A stretch of DNA of 64,000 bases from Nocardioides campestrisoli. GTDB lineage: Bacteria; Actinomycetota; Actinomycetes; Propionibacteriales; Nocardioidaceae. The DNA lies in contig NZ_CP061768.1 of the NCBI RefSeq assembly GCF_013624435.2, positions 1,580,001-1,644,000 of the forward strand. The letters run 5' to 3'. The position numbers and the translations under genes are program-made. The notes below the pieces were generated by a model, which was not told the origin of the DNA, did not search any database, and saw nothing but the letters and a program-made list of their open reading frames with translations. This document shows, piece after piece, positions 45,667 through 53,978 of the stretch (within the stretch, counting starts at the first letter, position 1; every line of letters starts with the position of its first letter).

Positions 45667-46784
45667 GCACCCAGACGTCCCGCTCCGGCGCGCGGACCGG
45701 GCGGAGCGCCGCCCGGCCGGCGGTCGCGCACCTGCTCGAGGTCGAGGAGGTGCGTCGCCTGACGGCCGAGGCGGTGGCCATCACCTTCACGGTGCCCGAG
45801 CACCTGCGCGCCGACTACGCCTTCGAGGCCGGGCAGCACGTGGCCGTGGTGGGCGCGGACGGGACTCGGCGACCGTTCTCCCTGTGCAGCTCGCCCGCCT
45901 CCGGCCGCTGGCAGATCGGCGTGAAGCGACTGCCCGGCGGGGCGTTCAGCGACGCGGAGGTGTCCCGGCTGCGCCCCGGCGACCGGCTGGAGGTGCTGAC
46001 TCCCTCCGGCCGGTTCGTGGCGGTCCCGGACCCGGGGCGCTCCGCCCGCTACGTCGCTCTCGCCGCCGGCTCGGGGATCACGCCGGTGCTCTCCATCGCC
46101 ACCGCTCTGCTGGAGGAGGAGCCGGGCTCGCAGGTCACCCTGATCTGCGCCGACCGGACTGCGGCGAGCGCGATGTTCCTCGACGAGCTGCACGACCTCA
46201 AGGACCGGTTCCTGTCCCGGCTCCAGCTGGTGCACGTGCTCTCCCGGGAGCAGGGGGAGGTGCCGCTCCTCTCGGGGCGGCTGGACACCGCCCGGCTGGA
46301 CGCCCTGCTCGACGTCTTCGTGGACCGCGCCGAGGTCGACGAGTGGTTCCTGTGCGGCCCGCAGGCGATGGTGACCGACCTGGGGGAGCACCTGCGCCGG
46401 CGGGGGGCGGCGGCGGTCCGCTCCGAGCTCTTCCATGCGGAGGTCGCCCCGGACTCCGGCCCGGCCCCCTCGACACTCGGCACCGGGCCCGCGTCCGGCG
46501 ACCGGGCCTGCCGGGTCACCGTGCGTCTGGGCGGGCGCAGCAGCGAGCTGCTGCTCGCTCCGGGTGGCGAGAGCGTGCTGGATGCCGCGGCGGTGGTGCG
46601 CCGCGACGTGCCGTACGCCTGCAAGGGCGGCGTCTGCGGCACCTGCCGGGCGCGGGTCGTCTCGGGTGCGGTGGAGATGGCGGCCAACTACGCGCTGGAG
46701 CCCGACGAGGTCGCCGAGGGCTACGTGCTGACCTGTCAGTCCCGGCCCACCGGTGGGCCGGTCGTGCTCGACTACGACGCCTGA
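45663..46784 (+). CDS. paaE: Phenylacetyl-CoA epoxidase reductase PaaE
   Basis: A 373-residue reductase that feeds electrons from NADPH to PaaAC. The FAD-binding domain has RPFSLCSSP, the NAD domain has ALAAGSGITPVLSI and EWFLCGPQAMV, and a C-terminal plant-type 2Fe-2S ferredoxin has CKGGVCGTCRA and a final LTCQS cysteine. GTG 45663 overlaps paaD. Its end overlaps the convergent transporter gene by 13 nt. Confidence 0.94.
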   Translation: MSTQTSRSGARTGRSAARPAVAHLLEVEEVRRLTAEAVAITFTVPEHLRADYAFEAGQHVAVVGADGTRRPFSLCSSPASGRWQIGVKRLPGGAFSDAEVSRLRPGDRLEVLTPSGRFVAVPDPGRSARYVALAAGSGITPVLSIATALLEEEPGSQVTLICADRTAASAMFLDELHDLKDRFLSRLQLVHVLSREQGEVPLLSGRLDTARLDALLDVFVDRAEVDEWFLCGPQAMVTDLGEHLRRRGAAAVRSELFHAEVAPDSGPAPSTLGTGPASGDRACRVTVRLGGRSSELLLAPGGESVLDAAAVVRRDVPYACKGGVCGTCRARVVSGAVEMAANYALEPDEVAEGYVLTCQSRPTGGPVVLDYDA

Positions 46785-47629
46785 GGGCCGGACGCTCCCG
46801 GCCCGGACGGTCTCGGCCCGGAGACTGCCGGCACGGACGCGGGCGGACGGACCGCCAGGGCTCCGGCGAGGGCCAGTCCGAAGCCCACGACGACGGCCGG
46901 CCACCATCCCGGACGCGTCTGGTCGCCCAGCAGCGCCAGTCCGACCAGGGCGGGCACGAAGGTCTGGGCGGTGATCATCGGCGCGGTGGCGGAGGTGACC
47001 AGGCTGCGGCCGAGCCCCCGCGAGTAGAGCCAGAAGGCGACCAGGCCCAGGGCGGGCACCAGCGCCGCGGCCGCCAGCACCGCAGGGCTCGGGGGCCACC
47101 CGACCCCGCGTACGGCCAGGGCGGAGCCGGCGTACCCGAGACCGGCGAGCCAGCCCAGGGCGGGGCCACGGCGGCCGGCGGAGCGACCTGTCAGCACCAG
47201 CAGGACGAGCAGCAGCGCCAGGGCCCCGGGCAGCCACCAGTCGGTGCGCACCTGCCCGGCGGCGCCCGAGGCGTAGGCCAGCAGGGCCAGGCCCGCGGTC
47301 ACGGCGGCCACGCCGAGCCATGCCCCGCCGGCTGCGCGTCCGTCGACCCGGTGGGCGGCCAGGGCGGTCACCGGCAGCGAGAGCGCGACGGTGGCCTGGG
47401 CGAGGTAGAGCGGCAGCCACCAGATCGCCACCGCATGGAGCACGAAGCCGACCAGGTACGCCGCCACCACCAGCATCAGGAGCGGGTCCCGCAGTCCGTG
47501 ACGGACGAAGTCGACGAGGCGCGCGGGGTCGGGATGGCGTCGTGAGGCGCGGGCCTGCGCCACGGCGGCCAGCCCGAACAGGACGGCCGAGAGCACCCCC
47601 GCAGCCAGCCCCCACGCACTCAGGGGCAC
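46772..47629 (-). CDS. DMT/EamA-type transporter-like membrane protein
   Basis: A 285-residue protein with about nine to ten hydrophobic segments and the small-residue-rich helices of the drug/metabolite transporter superfamily (GLAAGVLSAVLFGLAAVAQA at the start, APMITAQTFVPALVGLALLG late). The substrate is unknown. GTG 47629 lies 2 nt after the stop of the DUF3043 gene, so the two are coupled. It ends in a low-complexity PSGPGASGPQAS tail that overlaps the end of paaE. Confidence 0.75.
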   Translation of the reverse strand: MPLSAWGLAAGVLSAVLFGLAAVAQARASRRHPDPARLVDFVRHGLRDPLLMLVVAAYLVGFVLHAVAIWWLPLYLAQATVALSLPVTALAAHRVDGRAAGGAWLGVAAVTAGLALLAYASGAAGQVRTDWWLPGALALLLVLLVLTGRSAGRRGPALGWLAGLGYAGSALAVRGVGWPPSPAVLAAAALVPALGLVAFWLYSRGLGRSLVTSATAPMITAQTFVPALVGLALLGDQTRPGWWPAVVVGFGLALAGALAVRPPASVPAVSGPRPSGPGASGPQAS

Positions 47630-47630
47630 G

Positions 47631-48236
47631 TCAGCGGTAGTGCTCGGGAAGCTTCTCGCCGATCTTGACCTGAGCCTTGGGCAGGCGCATGAACTTCATC
47701 TGGAAGGAGCGCATCACCGCGTAGTACGTGGTGCCCTTGAGCGGGGCCTCGGGGAACCGGCGGGTCAGCTCGCGGCGCACCTGGAAGCGGAGGAAGATCG
47801 CGTTGAAGATGATGATCACCATGCCGCCGAGCAGCATCGTGTTGCCGACGCCGGCGAGGTAGGCGTTCCCGGTCCAGCCGAGGATGAGCGTCACCAGCAT
47901 CAGCGGGATCAGCAGCTCGATGAAGGAGAACCGCGAGTCGACGAAGTCCCGGATGAACCGCTTGACCGGACCACGGTCGCGCGCGGGGAGGTTCCTGTCG
48001 TCGCCGGTCTTCATCGCCTCACGCAGCCGCTGGTTGGCCTCGGCGCGGGCGGCGCGCTTCGCGGCGGCCATCTCCTTGCGGGTCCTCGGCACCTTGGCCC
48101 GGGCGCGGGCGGCCGCCTCCGCCTCCTTGCGGGTGGGGGTGGGGCGCCCCTTGCCCTCGGGGCGGCGGGGGTCGGGGGTGGTCTCCACCATCGGGTGCGT
48201 CGTGGAGGACTCGGGGGACTTGTCGCGTCGGGACAA
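47631..48236 (-). CDS. DUF3043 family membrane protein
   Basis: A 201-residue actinobacterial protein. The N-terminus is highly charged (GKGRPTPTRKEAEAAARARA, the family hallmark), followed by RGPVKRFIRDFVDSRFSFIELLIP and two hydrophobic helices around 110-155, then a basic C-terminus. Function unknown. The TTG at 48236 is the longest start, with a weak gaagg upstream; ATG 48191 is an alternative that keeps the GKGRPTP motif. Confidence 0.82.
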   Translation of the reverse strand: MSRRDKSPESSTTHPMVETTPDPRRPEGKGRPTPTRKEAEAAARARAKVPRTRKEMAAAKRAARAEANQRLREAMKTGDDRNLPARDRGPVKRFIRDFVDSRFSFIELLIPLMLVTLILGWTGNAYLAGVGNTMLLGGMVIIIFNAIFLRFQVRRELTRRFPEAPLKGTTYYAVMRSFQMKFMRLPKAQVKIGEKLPEHYR

Positions 48237-48385
48237 CGGTGGACCTTCGTGAGGGGGCGGGTTGAGGCACTTCGATCCTACCGTTGAGCGGACAGGACGC
48301 CCGGGGCGCTTCGCAGCCTCTTGCCCGTGGCCATAGGGTGAGACTCACAGCACCAGTGACGAGCACGAGGGAGGGGTCCGCCCCC

Positions 48386-49162
48386 ATGAGTCTCATGAAG
48401 CGCATCAGCCTGATCTTCCGGTCCAAGGCCAACGAGGCCCTGGACCGTGCCGAGGACCCCCGCCAGACGCTGGACTACAGCTACCAGCGGCAGCTCGAGC
48501 TCCTCTCCAAGGTACGCCGCGGCGTCGCCGACGTGGCGACCAGTCGCAAGCGGGTCGAGCTCCAGGTCAACCAGCTGACCCAGCAGGCCGACAAGCTCAC
48601 CGGCCAGGCCCAGAAGGCGATCGAGGTGGGTCGTGAGGACCTCGCCCGCGAGGCCCTGACCCGCAAGTCGGGACTGGCCCAGCAGATCCAGGACCTCCAG
48701 ACGCAGCACGCGCAGCTCCAGGCCGAGGAGGAGAAGCTCACCCTCGCCCAGCAGCGGCTGCAGGCCAAGGTCGAGTCCTTCCGGACCCGCAAGGAGACCA
48801 TCAAGGCCACCTACACCGCGGCCCAGGCGCAGACCCGGATCAACGAGGCGATGTCGGGCATCGGCGAGGAGATGGGCGACGTCGGCCTGGCGATCCAGCG
48901 CGCGGAGGACAAGACCGCGCAGATGCAGGCCCGGGCCGGTGCCATCGACGAGCTGCTCGCCTCCGGCGCGCTCGACGACGTCACCCAGGTGGGGGGCGGC
49001 GACGACATCGCCCGCGAGCTCGACGCGATGAGCTCGACCTCCGACGTCGAGGCCGAGCTGGCCAGGCTCAAGGCGAGCAAGGCGCCCGAGGCGCTGGAGT
49101 CCTCGCAGGGCGACGTGCTGGGCACCGACGCCCAGCGCTCGGCCGAGGGGGAGACCCGATGA
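48386..49162 (+). CDS. pspA: PspA/IM30 family membrane-stress protein
   Basis: A 258-residue, almost wholly coiled-coil protein (MSLMKRISLIFRSKANEALDRAEDPRQTLDYSY, in parts; then long heptads rich in Gln, Glu and Leu). PspA proteins bind stressed membranes and form ESCRT-III-like assemblies. ATG 48386 has gagggaggg upstream. It opens a cluster pspA-pspAA-htpX-pspAB-kinase with 4-nt or near overlaps. Confidence 0.92.
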   Translation: MSLMKRISLIFRSKANEALDRAEDPRQTLDYSYQRQLELLSKVRRGVADVATSRKRVELQVNQLTQQADKLTGQAQKAIEVGREDLAREALTRKSGLAQQIQDLQTQHAQLQAEEEKLTLAQQRLQAKVESFRTRKETIKATYTAAQAQTRINEAMSGIGEEMGDVGLAIQRAEDKTAQMQARAGAIDELLASGALDDVTQVGGGDDIARELDAMSSTSDVEAELARLKASKAPEALESSQGDVLGTDAQRSAEGETR

Positions 49163-49437
49163 TCGTCCGGATCCTCGGCGAGGGCCAGTTCGACGTCCCC
49201 GACTCCTCCCTGGACCAGCTCAACGCGCTGGACGCCGCGGTCGAGGCCGCGGTGGAGGCCGACGACGAGCAGGCCTTCCGCTCCGCTCTCGCGGCCCTGC
49301 TGGACGGTGTCCGTGCGGTCGCGAGCCCGCACGAGGTGGACAGCCTGGACGAGTCCGACCTCATCCTGCCGATGCCCGACGCCGAGATCGGCGAGGTCCG
49401 GGCGATGCTCAACGACGACGGACTGATCCCGGGCTGA
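49159..49437 (+). CDS. pspAA: PspA-associated protein PspAA
   Basis: A 92-residue acidic protein: MIVRILGEGQFDVPDSSLDQLNALD (in parts), FRSALAALLDGVRAVAS and the ending DAEIGEVRAMLNDDGLIPG, typical of the PspAA family found after pspA in actinobacteria and archaea. It probably partners PspA; the mechanism is not established. It overlaps pspA (ATGA). Confidence 0.87.
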   Translation: MIVRILGEGQFDVPDSSLDQLNALDAAVEAAVEADDEQAFRSALAALLDGVRAVASPHEVDSLDESDLILPMPDAEIGEVRAMLNDDGLIPG

Positions 49438-49439
49438 CG

Positions 49440-50351
49440 ATGGCGCACTCTCGCTTCATCAAGGACTCCGGGCTCGCTGCTCGGATGACCCTGGTGATGT
49501 TCCTGCTCGGGGCCCTGCTGGTGGGGCTGGTCGTCGTGATGATGTACCTGTTCCCTGGGTACGCGCCGATCATCGCGGTGATCGGGATCGGGATCGCGTT
49601 CTACCAGTGGTGGAGCTCGGACAAGGTCGCCATGCGGGCCATGCGGGCCCGCGAGGTCAGCCCGCAGGAGGCGCCCGAGCTGCACGCGATGATCGACCGG
49701 CTCTGCACGATGGCGGACATGCCCAAGCCGCGCGTGGGCATCGCCGACCTGGCGATCCCCAACGCGTTCGCCACCGGTCGTTCGCCGAACCGGTCCGTGG
49801 TCTGCGTGACCACCGGCATCCTGGGCAAGCTCGACGCCGAGGAGCTCGAGGGCGTGCTGGCCCACGAGCTGTCCCATGTCGCCCACCGCGACGTGCTGGT
49901 GATGACGCTCGCCTCCTCGGCGGGCATCGTGGCCGGCATGCTCACCCGCGGGGCACAGTTCGGCGGGATGACTCGCGGGCGCAACAACAACCAGGGCGGT
50001 GCCGCGGCCGCCTTCGCGATCGCGCTGGTGGTCAGCCTGATCGTCTACGCGGTCAGCTTCTTCCTCACCCGGCTGCTCTCGCGCTACCGGGAGATGGCGG
50101 CCGACCGGGCCGGCGCCTACCTGACGATGAAGCCCGCGGCCCTGGCCTCGGCGCTGCAGAAGATCACCGGCGAGATGGCGATGATCCCGGAGAAGGACCT
50201 GCGCGGCACCCAGGCGATGAACGCCTTCTTCATCGCCCCCGCGGTCAGCGGAGCGTCCCTGAAGACCCTCACCGCGACCCACCCGTCCCTGGAGCAGCGG
50301 CTCGAGCAGCTCGCCCGGATCCAGGCCGAGCTCTCCCGTCCGGCGGGCTGA
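49440..50351 (+). CDS. htpX: Membrane zinc metalloprotease HtpX
   Basis: A 303-residue M48B protease for membrane protein quality control. Two N-terminal hydrophobic helices are followed by HELSH (H142, E143, H146), the third ligand region YREMAADRAGAYLT, and another pair of hydrophobic segments between. It lies 2 nt after pspAA, linking membrane-stress sensing to proteolysis. Confidence 0.94.
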   Translation: MAHSRFIKDSGLAARMTLVMFLLGALLVGLVVVMMYLFPGYAPIIAVIGIGIAFYQWWSSDKVAMRAMRAREVSPQEAPELHAMIDRLCTMADMPKPRVGIADLAIPNAFATGRSPNRSVVCVTTGILGKLDAEELEGVLAHELSHVAHRDVLVMTLASSAGIVAGMLTRGAQFGGMTRGRNNNQGGAAAAFAIALVVSLIVYAVSFFLTRLLSRYREMAADRAGAYLTMKPAALASALQKITGEMAMIPEKDLRGTQAMNAFFIAPAVSGASLKTLTATHPSLEQRLEQLARIQAELSRPAG

Positions 50352-50355
50352 CGCG

Positions 50356-50931
50356 GTGGGTCTCTGGGACTCCCTCATGGGGCGCTCGCGCCCCAAGGCG
50401 CCGAACCTCGACTCGCTCTTCCTGGTGCCGAGCGCTGCGATCACCCTGCAGACCGCTGCCGGACTGACCCCGACGGGCAGTGGCTCGGTCTGCTACCGCG
50501 CGGCTGCCGGCGCGGCCTTCAGCCAGACGCAGGACGACGTGATCGCCCTGCTGCGCGACGACCCGCAGGCGCCGCCCGCCACCCTGACGCAGGACCCGTA
50601 CGGCTTCACCTGGCTGGTGGTCGAGGGGGACCCCGACGACGTGGCCGGGCTCTGCACCGACCTGCACGCGGTGAACACGAGTCTCGCGGCCCAGGGGTTC
50701 GACGGAGGGCTGCTGTGCACCCTGGTCCCGTTCCAGGACCCGTCCGGCCGCCGGGTCGGCCTGGTCTACCTCTACAAGCAGGGCACGTTCTACCCGTTCG
50801 CCCCGGTGCCGGGGGAGAAGCGTCGCGACAACCTGTTGGAGCTGAGCGTGCGCGACCAGCTCGCCGGTGAGCTACCGATGGAGAAAGACCTCCGGAGGTG
50901 GCTTGCCGTGTGGGATGCTCCGGGACTGTGA
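50356..50931 (+). CDS. pspAB: PspA/HtpX-associated protein PspAB
   Basis: A 191-residue soluble protein, MGLWDSLMGRSRPKAPNLDSLFLVPSAAITL (in parts), with TWLVVEGDPDDVAGLCTDLHAV and LVYLYKQGTFYPFAP. This pattern matches the PspAB family that accompanies htpX. Function unknown. GTG 50356 lies 4 nt after htpX and overlaps the kinase gene at its end (GTGA). Confidence 0.83.
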   Translation: MGLWDSLMGRSRPKAPNLDSLFLVPSAAITLQTAAGLTPTGSGSVCYRAAAGAAFSQTQDDVIALLRDDPQAPPATLTQDPYGFTWLVVEGDPDDVAGLCTDLHAVNTSLAAQGFDGGLLCTLVPFQDPSGRRVGLVYLYKQGTFYPFAPVPGEKRRDNLLELSVRDQLAGELPMEKDLRRWLAVWDAPGL

Positions 50932-51761
50932 GCGACGAGACCCAGATCACCCTCCTGCCCGACGTCACCGAGGACCTGCGCCGGCTGGCGGCCGCCCTCA
51001 CCGACCCCGGCGACCTCGCCGCCCTGAGCCGGGTGGCGGAGGTCTGCGCGGCGGCCGAGGAGCACGCGGCCCGGGCGTTCGACGCCCAGGAGGCCGCTGC
51101 TCGCGCCGAGGAGGAGCTGGCCCGCGTCGCCGGTCAGGTCGCCCACGACCTCAACAACCCCCTCGCGGCCGTCGCCATGTCGCTGGAGATCGCCCGCGAC
51201 CAGGTCGAGGACTCCCAGCAGCTGCTGGTCTCGCTGCTCGAGCGGGCCGGCGGCAGCGCGGCGCGGATGAAGCGGATGACGGCCGACCTGCTCGACTACG
51301 CGCACACGCCCAGCGAGGGGACCACCGACCTGCAGGCCGAGCTCGAGACGGTGCTCGCCGGCCTCGGCGACCTCCTCCCGGCGGAGGTGAGCGTGCGTAC
51401 GCCGCTGCCTCGCGTGCCCGGGGCCCCCGGTGACTACCGGGTGCTGCTGGTCAACCTCCTGGAGAACGCCGTGAAGTTCGCCGTCCCCGGGGAGCCGGTG
51501 CGGGTCGAGGTCGACGCGCAGACGCAGGACGGCGCCTGGCGGATCACCGTCACCGACCACGGACGCGGCATCGCCGAGGAGGACCGGGAGCGGGTGCTCG
51601 AGCCGATGGTGCGGCTGGACAAGCGCGTCCCCGGGCTGGGGCTCGGGCTGAGCACCGTGCGGCGGGTGGTGGAGTCGCACGGGGGTCGTGCGGGCGTCGA
51701 GGCGGCCCCCGACGGCGGCACGACGGTCTGGCTCGTCCTGCCGCAGGTCGCCGCCGTCTGA
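50928..51761 (+). CDS. Soluble sensor histidine kinase without cognate regulator
   Basis: A 277-residue kinase with no transmembrane segment. Residues 1-68 are an Ala/Glu-rich coiled coil. The phospho-acceptor is H73 in QVAHDLNNPLAAV. The ATP domain has LLENAVKFAV (N box), DHGRGIAEED (G1) and LGLGLSTVRRVVESHGG (G2). No receiver-domain protein is encoded nearby. Overlap with pspAB suggests that it belongs to the PspA/HtpX stress cluster. Confidence 0.87.
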   Translation: MSDETQITLLPDVTEDLRRLAAALTDPGDLAALSRVAEVCAAAEEHAARAFDAQEAAARAEEELARVAGQVAHDLNNPLAAVAMSLEIARDQVEDSQQLLVSLLERAGGSAARMKRMTADLLDYAHTPSEGTTDLQAELETVLAGLGDLLPAEVSVRTPLPRVPGAPGDYRVLLVNLLENAVKFAVPGEPVRVEVDAQTQDGAWRITVTDHGRGIAEEDRERVLEPMVRLDKRVPGLGLGLSTVRRVVESHGGRAGVEAAPDGGTTVWLVLPQVAAV

Positions 51762-51779
51762 GCGTCCGCTGAGGCAGCC

Positions 51780-51785
51780 TAGGAT
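51780..51785 (+). promoter_or_regulatory. Probable -10 element (leaderless) for nadA
   Basis: TAGGAT ends 6 nt before the ATG at 51792. Confidence 0.5.
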
Positions 51786-51791
51786 GACCGC

Positions 51792-52973
51792 ATGACGATC
51801 GACCTGCCGCTGCTGCCCCTGGGCAAGGGACGTGACCTGGACGCCGAGCGGGGAGTCGAGTGCCCCGGTGAGCTGCCGCTGGCCTCAGACCCCGCACTGG
51901 TGGCGCGGGCCCGGGCGGCCAAGGAGGCGCTGGGCGACCGGGTCTTCGTGCTGGGCCACCACTACCAGCGCGACGAGGTCATCCAGTTCGCCGACGTCAC
52001 CGGCGACAGCTTCAAGCTCGCCCGTGAGGCGGCCGCCCGGCCGGACGCGGAGTTCATCGTCTTCTGCGGCGTCCACTTCATGGCCGAGTCGGCCGACATC
52101 CTGACCTCGGACAGCCAGCAGGTCGTCCTCCCGGACCTGGCCGCCGGCTGCTCGATGGCCGACATGGCCCGGCTGCCGCAGGTCGAGGACGCGTGGGACG
52201 CCCTGGTCGAGGCCGGCGTGGCCGACTCGGTGGTCCCCGTGACCTACATGAACTCCTCGGCCGACATCAAGGCGTTCTGCGGGCGGCACGGGGGAGCGGT
52301 CTGCACCTCCTCCAACGCCGACGTCGCGCTGGAGTGGGCGTTCTCCCAGAAGGGCGGCCTGGACTCGGACGCGAAGGTGCTCTTCCTCCCCGACCAGCAC
52401 CTGGGCCGCAACACGGCGGTGCTCGAGCTGGGCATGTCGCTGGAGGACTGCGTGGTCTGGAACCCGTTCCTCCCCAACGGAGGGCTGAGCGTCGAGCAGC
52501 TGCGCGACGCCCGGATGATCCTGTGGCGCGGCCACTGCTCGGTGCACGGCCGCTTCACCGAGGACGTCGTCGACGAGCTGCGCGCCAAGCACGCGGACCT
52601 CAAGGTCCTGGTGCACCCCGAGTGCCGGCACGAGGTCGTGCTCAAGGCCGACCTGGTGGGCTCCACCGAGTTCATCATCAAGACGATCGAGGCGGCGCCG
52701 GCCGGCTCGACCTGGGCGATCGGCACCGAGCTCAACCTGGTCAAGCGGCTGGCCGACGCGCACCCGGACAAGAACATCGTCTTCCTCGACCGCAACGTCT
52801 GCTACTGCTCCACGATGAACCGGATCGACCTGCCGCACCTGGTCTGGGCCCTGGAGTCCCTGGCGGGCGGCACCGTGGTCAACCGGATCGACGTGGACCG
52901 CGACACCCAGGAGTGGGCCCAGGTGGCGCTGCAGCGGATGCTCGACCTGCCCGGCCGGTCCTCGCGGGACTGA
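51792..52973 (+). CDS. nadA: Quinolinate synthase NadA
   Basis: A 393-residue 4Fe-4S enzyme that condenses iminoaspartate with DHAP to quinolinate in NAD synthesis. It has LGHHYQRDEVIQFADVTGDSF, the cysteine motifs FCGVHFMAESA, GAVCTSSNA and HPECRHEVV, and PDQHLGRN. nadB and nadC are not adjacent. It starts with a leaderless promoter and ends at a clear bidirectional hairpin. Confidence 0.95.
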   Translation: MTIDLPLLPLGKGRDLDAERGVECPGELPLASDPALVARARAAKEALGDRVFVLGHHYQRDEVIQFADVTGDSFKLAREAAARPDAEFIVFCGVHFMAESADILTSDSQQVVLPDLAAGCSMADMARLPQVEDAWDALVEAGVADSVVPVTYMNSSADIKAFCGRHGGAVCTSSNADVALEWAFSQKGGLDSDAKVLFLPDQHLGRNTAVLELGMSLEDCVVWNPFLPNGGLSVEQLRDARMILWRGHCSVHGRFTEDVVDELRAKHADLKVLVHPECRHEVVLKADLVGSTEFIIKTIEAAPAGSTWAIGTELNLVKRLADAHPDKNIVFLDRNVCYCSTMNRIDLPHLVWALESLAGGTVVNRIDVDRDTQEWAQVALQRMLDLPGRSSRD

Positions 52974-52980
52974 GACCGGA

Positions 52981-53013
52981 GGCTCCGGAGGCGGCGCGGG
53001 CCGCCCCGGAGCC
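52981..53013. terminator. Bidirectional hairpin between nadA and the GNAT gene
   Basis: GGCTCCGG and CCGGAGCC pair outside GGCGGC and GCCGCC (14 bp in total with a one-base bulge, loop GCGG). Confidence 0.7.
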
Positions 53014-53018
53014 GGCGC

Positions 53019-53927
53019 TCAGAGCAGGGCGCCGTGGTGCAGGTACGGCGCGGGCGGCTTGAGTCCCCGGAGCCCGAGGAAGCCGTCGAGCCGGACGCTG
53101 AGGCCGGCCTCCATGCCCGTCTCCAGGGCCCACTGGTTGGCCCCGGTGACGTGCGCGACCCGGGTGCTGCGCCCGGGCGGCACGGCGGCCAGGGCGTCCC
53201 ACAGCAGCCGGGCCGCCGTACGTCGGTTGTCCGCGGCGAGCAGCTGCACGCCGTCGAGGTTGCTGTAGGCGTAGCCCCGCCCGGTGCGGTGGTCGATCAC
53301 CCGCAGCCGGTGGACCGAGCGCAGGAACTCGTGGTCGCGTCCGCGCCCGGCCCCGCGGTTGCCGCGGTCCAGGGAGTCCATCCACTCCTGGTCCCCGGGG
53401 GTGCCGTCGCGCAGGTTCCGCAGCTCCGGGACGGCGGTGCGGTCCACGGTCCCGGACAGCGTCATCTGCGGGTGCAGGTCGAAGCCCGCCAGCTTGTACC
53501 GGCGCGCGGCGCGGGGGTCGGAGGAGGCGCTGAGCATGCCCCGCACGCAGCCCCGGGAGTGCTGCAGTGCGGCGTCCAGGAGGGCCTTGCCGACGCCGCG
53601 GCCCTGCCACGGCGTGGCCACGGCGTACGTCGCCAGGAACCAGGTGGTCTCGCGCCGGAAGGAGGTCGCGAAGCCGACCACCGCGTCGCCGACCTCGGCC
53701 ACCCAGCAGCCGCCCGGATCGCTGTCCAGGAACCGCGCCGTACGGGCGATCCAGATCTGCGCGGCCTGCACGGAGCGACCCGACGGCGCCTCCTGCCCGG
53801 CCGGGGCGAGGCGGGCCTCGAGGTCGACGAACGCCGAGGACGAGAGACGCTCGACGAGCCTGAGGTCGTCGGCGTGCATCGGACGGATCCGGAGGTCCTG
53901 GGGGTCGAACGCCGCCACGGAAGTCAT
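53019..53927 (-). CDS. GNAT-family acetyltransferase with C-terminal second domain
   Basis: A 302-residue protein. The N-terminal ~165 residues are a GNAT domain (LRIRPMHADDLRLVERL, TYAVATPWQGRGVGKALLDAA, RAARRYKLAGF). The remaining ~135 residues (HRLRVIDHRTGRGYAYSN, THVTGANQWALETGMEAGL-like end) look like a second, degenerate GNAT lobe. Acceptor unknown. ATG 53927 is divergent from the glycerate kinase gene. Confidence 0.78.
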   Translation of the reverse strand: MTSVAAFDPQDLRIRPMHADDLRLVERLSSSAFVDLEARLAPAGQEAPSGRSVQAAQIWIARTARFLDSDPGGCWVAEVGDAVVGFATSFRRETTWFLATYAVATPWQGRGVGKALLDAALQHSRGCVRGMLSASSDPRAARRYKLAGFDLHPQMTLSGTVDRTAVPELRNLRDGTPGDQEWMDSLDRGNRGAGRGRDHEFLRSVHRLRVIDHRTGRGYAYSNLDGVQLLAADNRRTAARLLWDALAAVPPGRSTRVAHVTGANQWALETGMEAGLSVRLDGFLGLRGLKPPAPYLHHGALL

Positions 53928-53978
53928 GTCCCGGGCATCGTACGTGGGTCGCGCCGGAGGGCACGGCAGTATGTGCAC

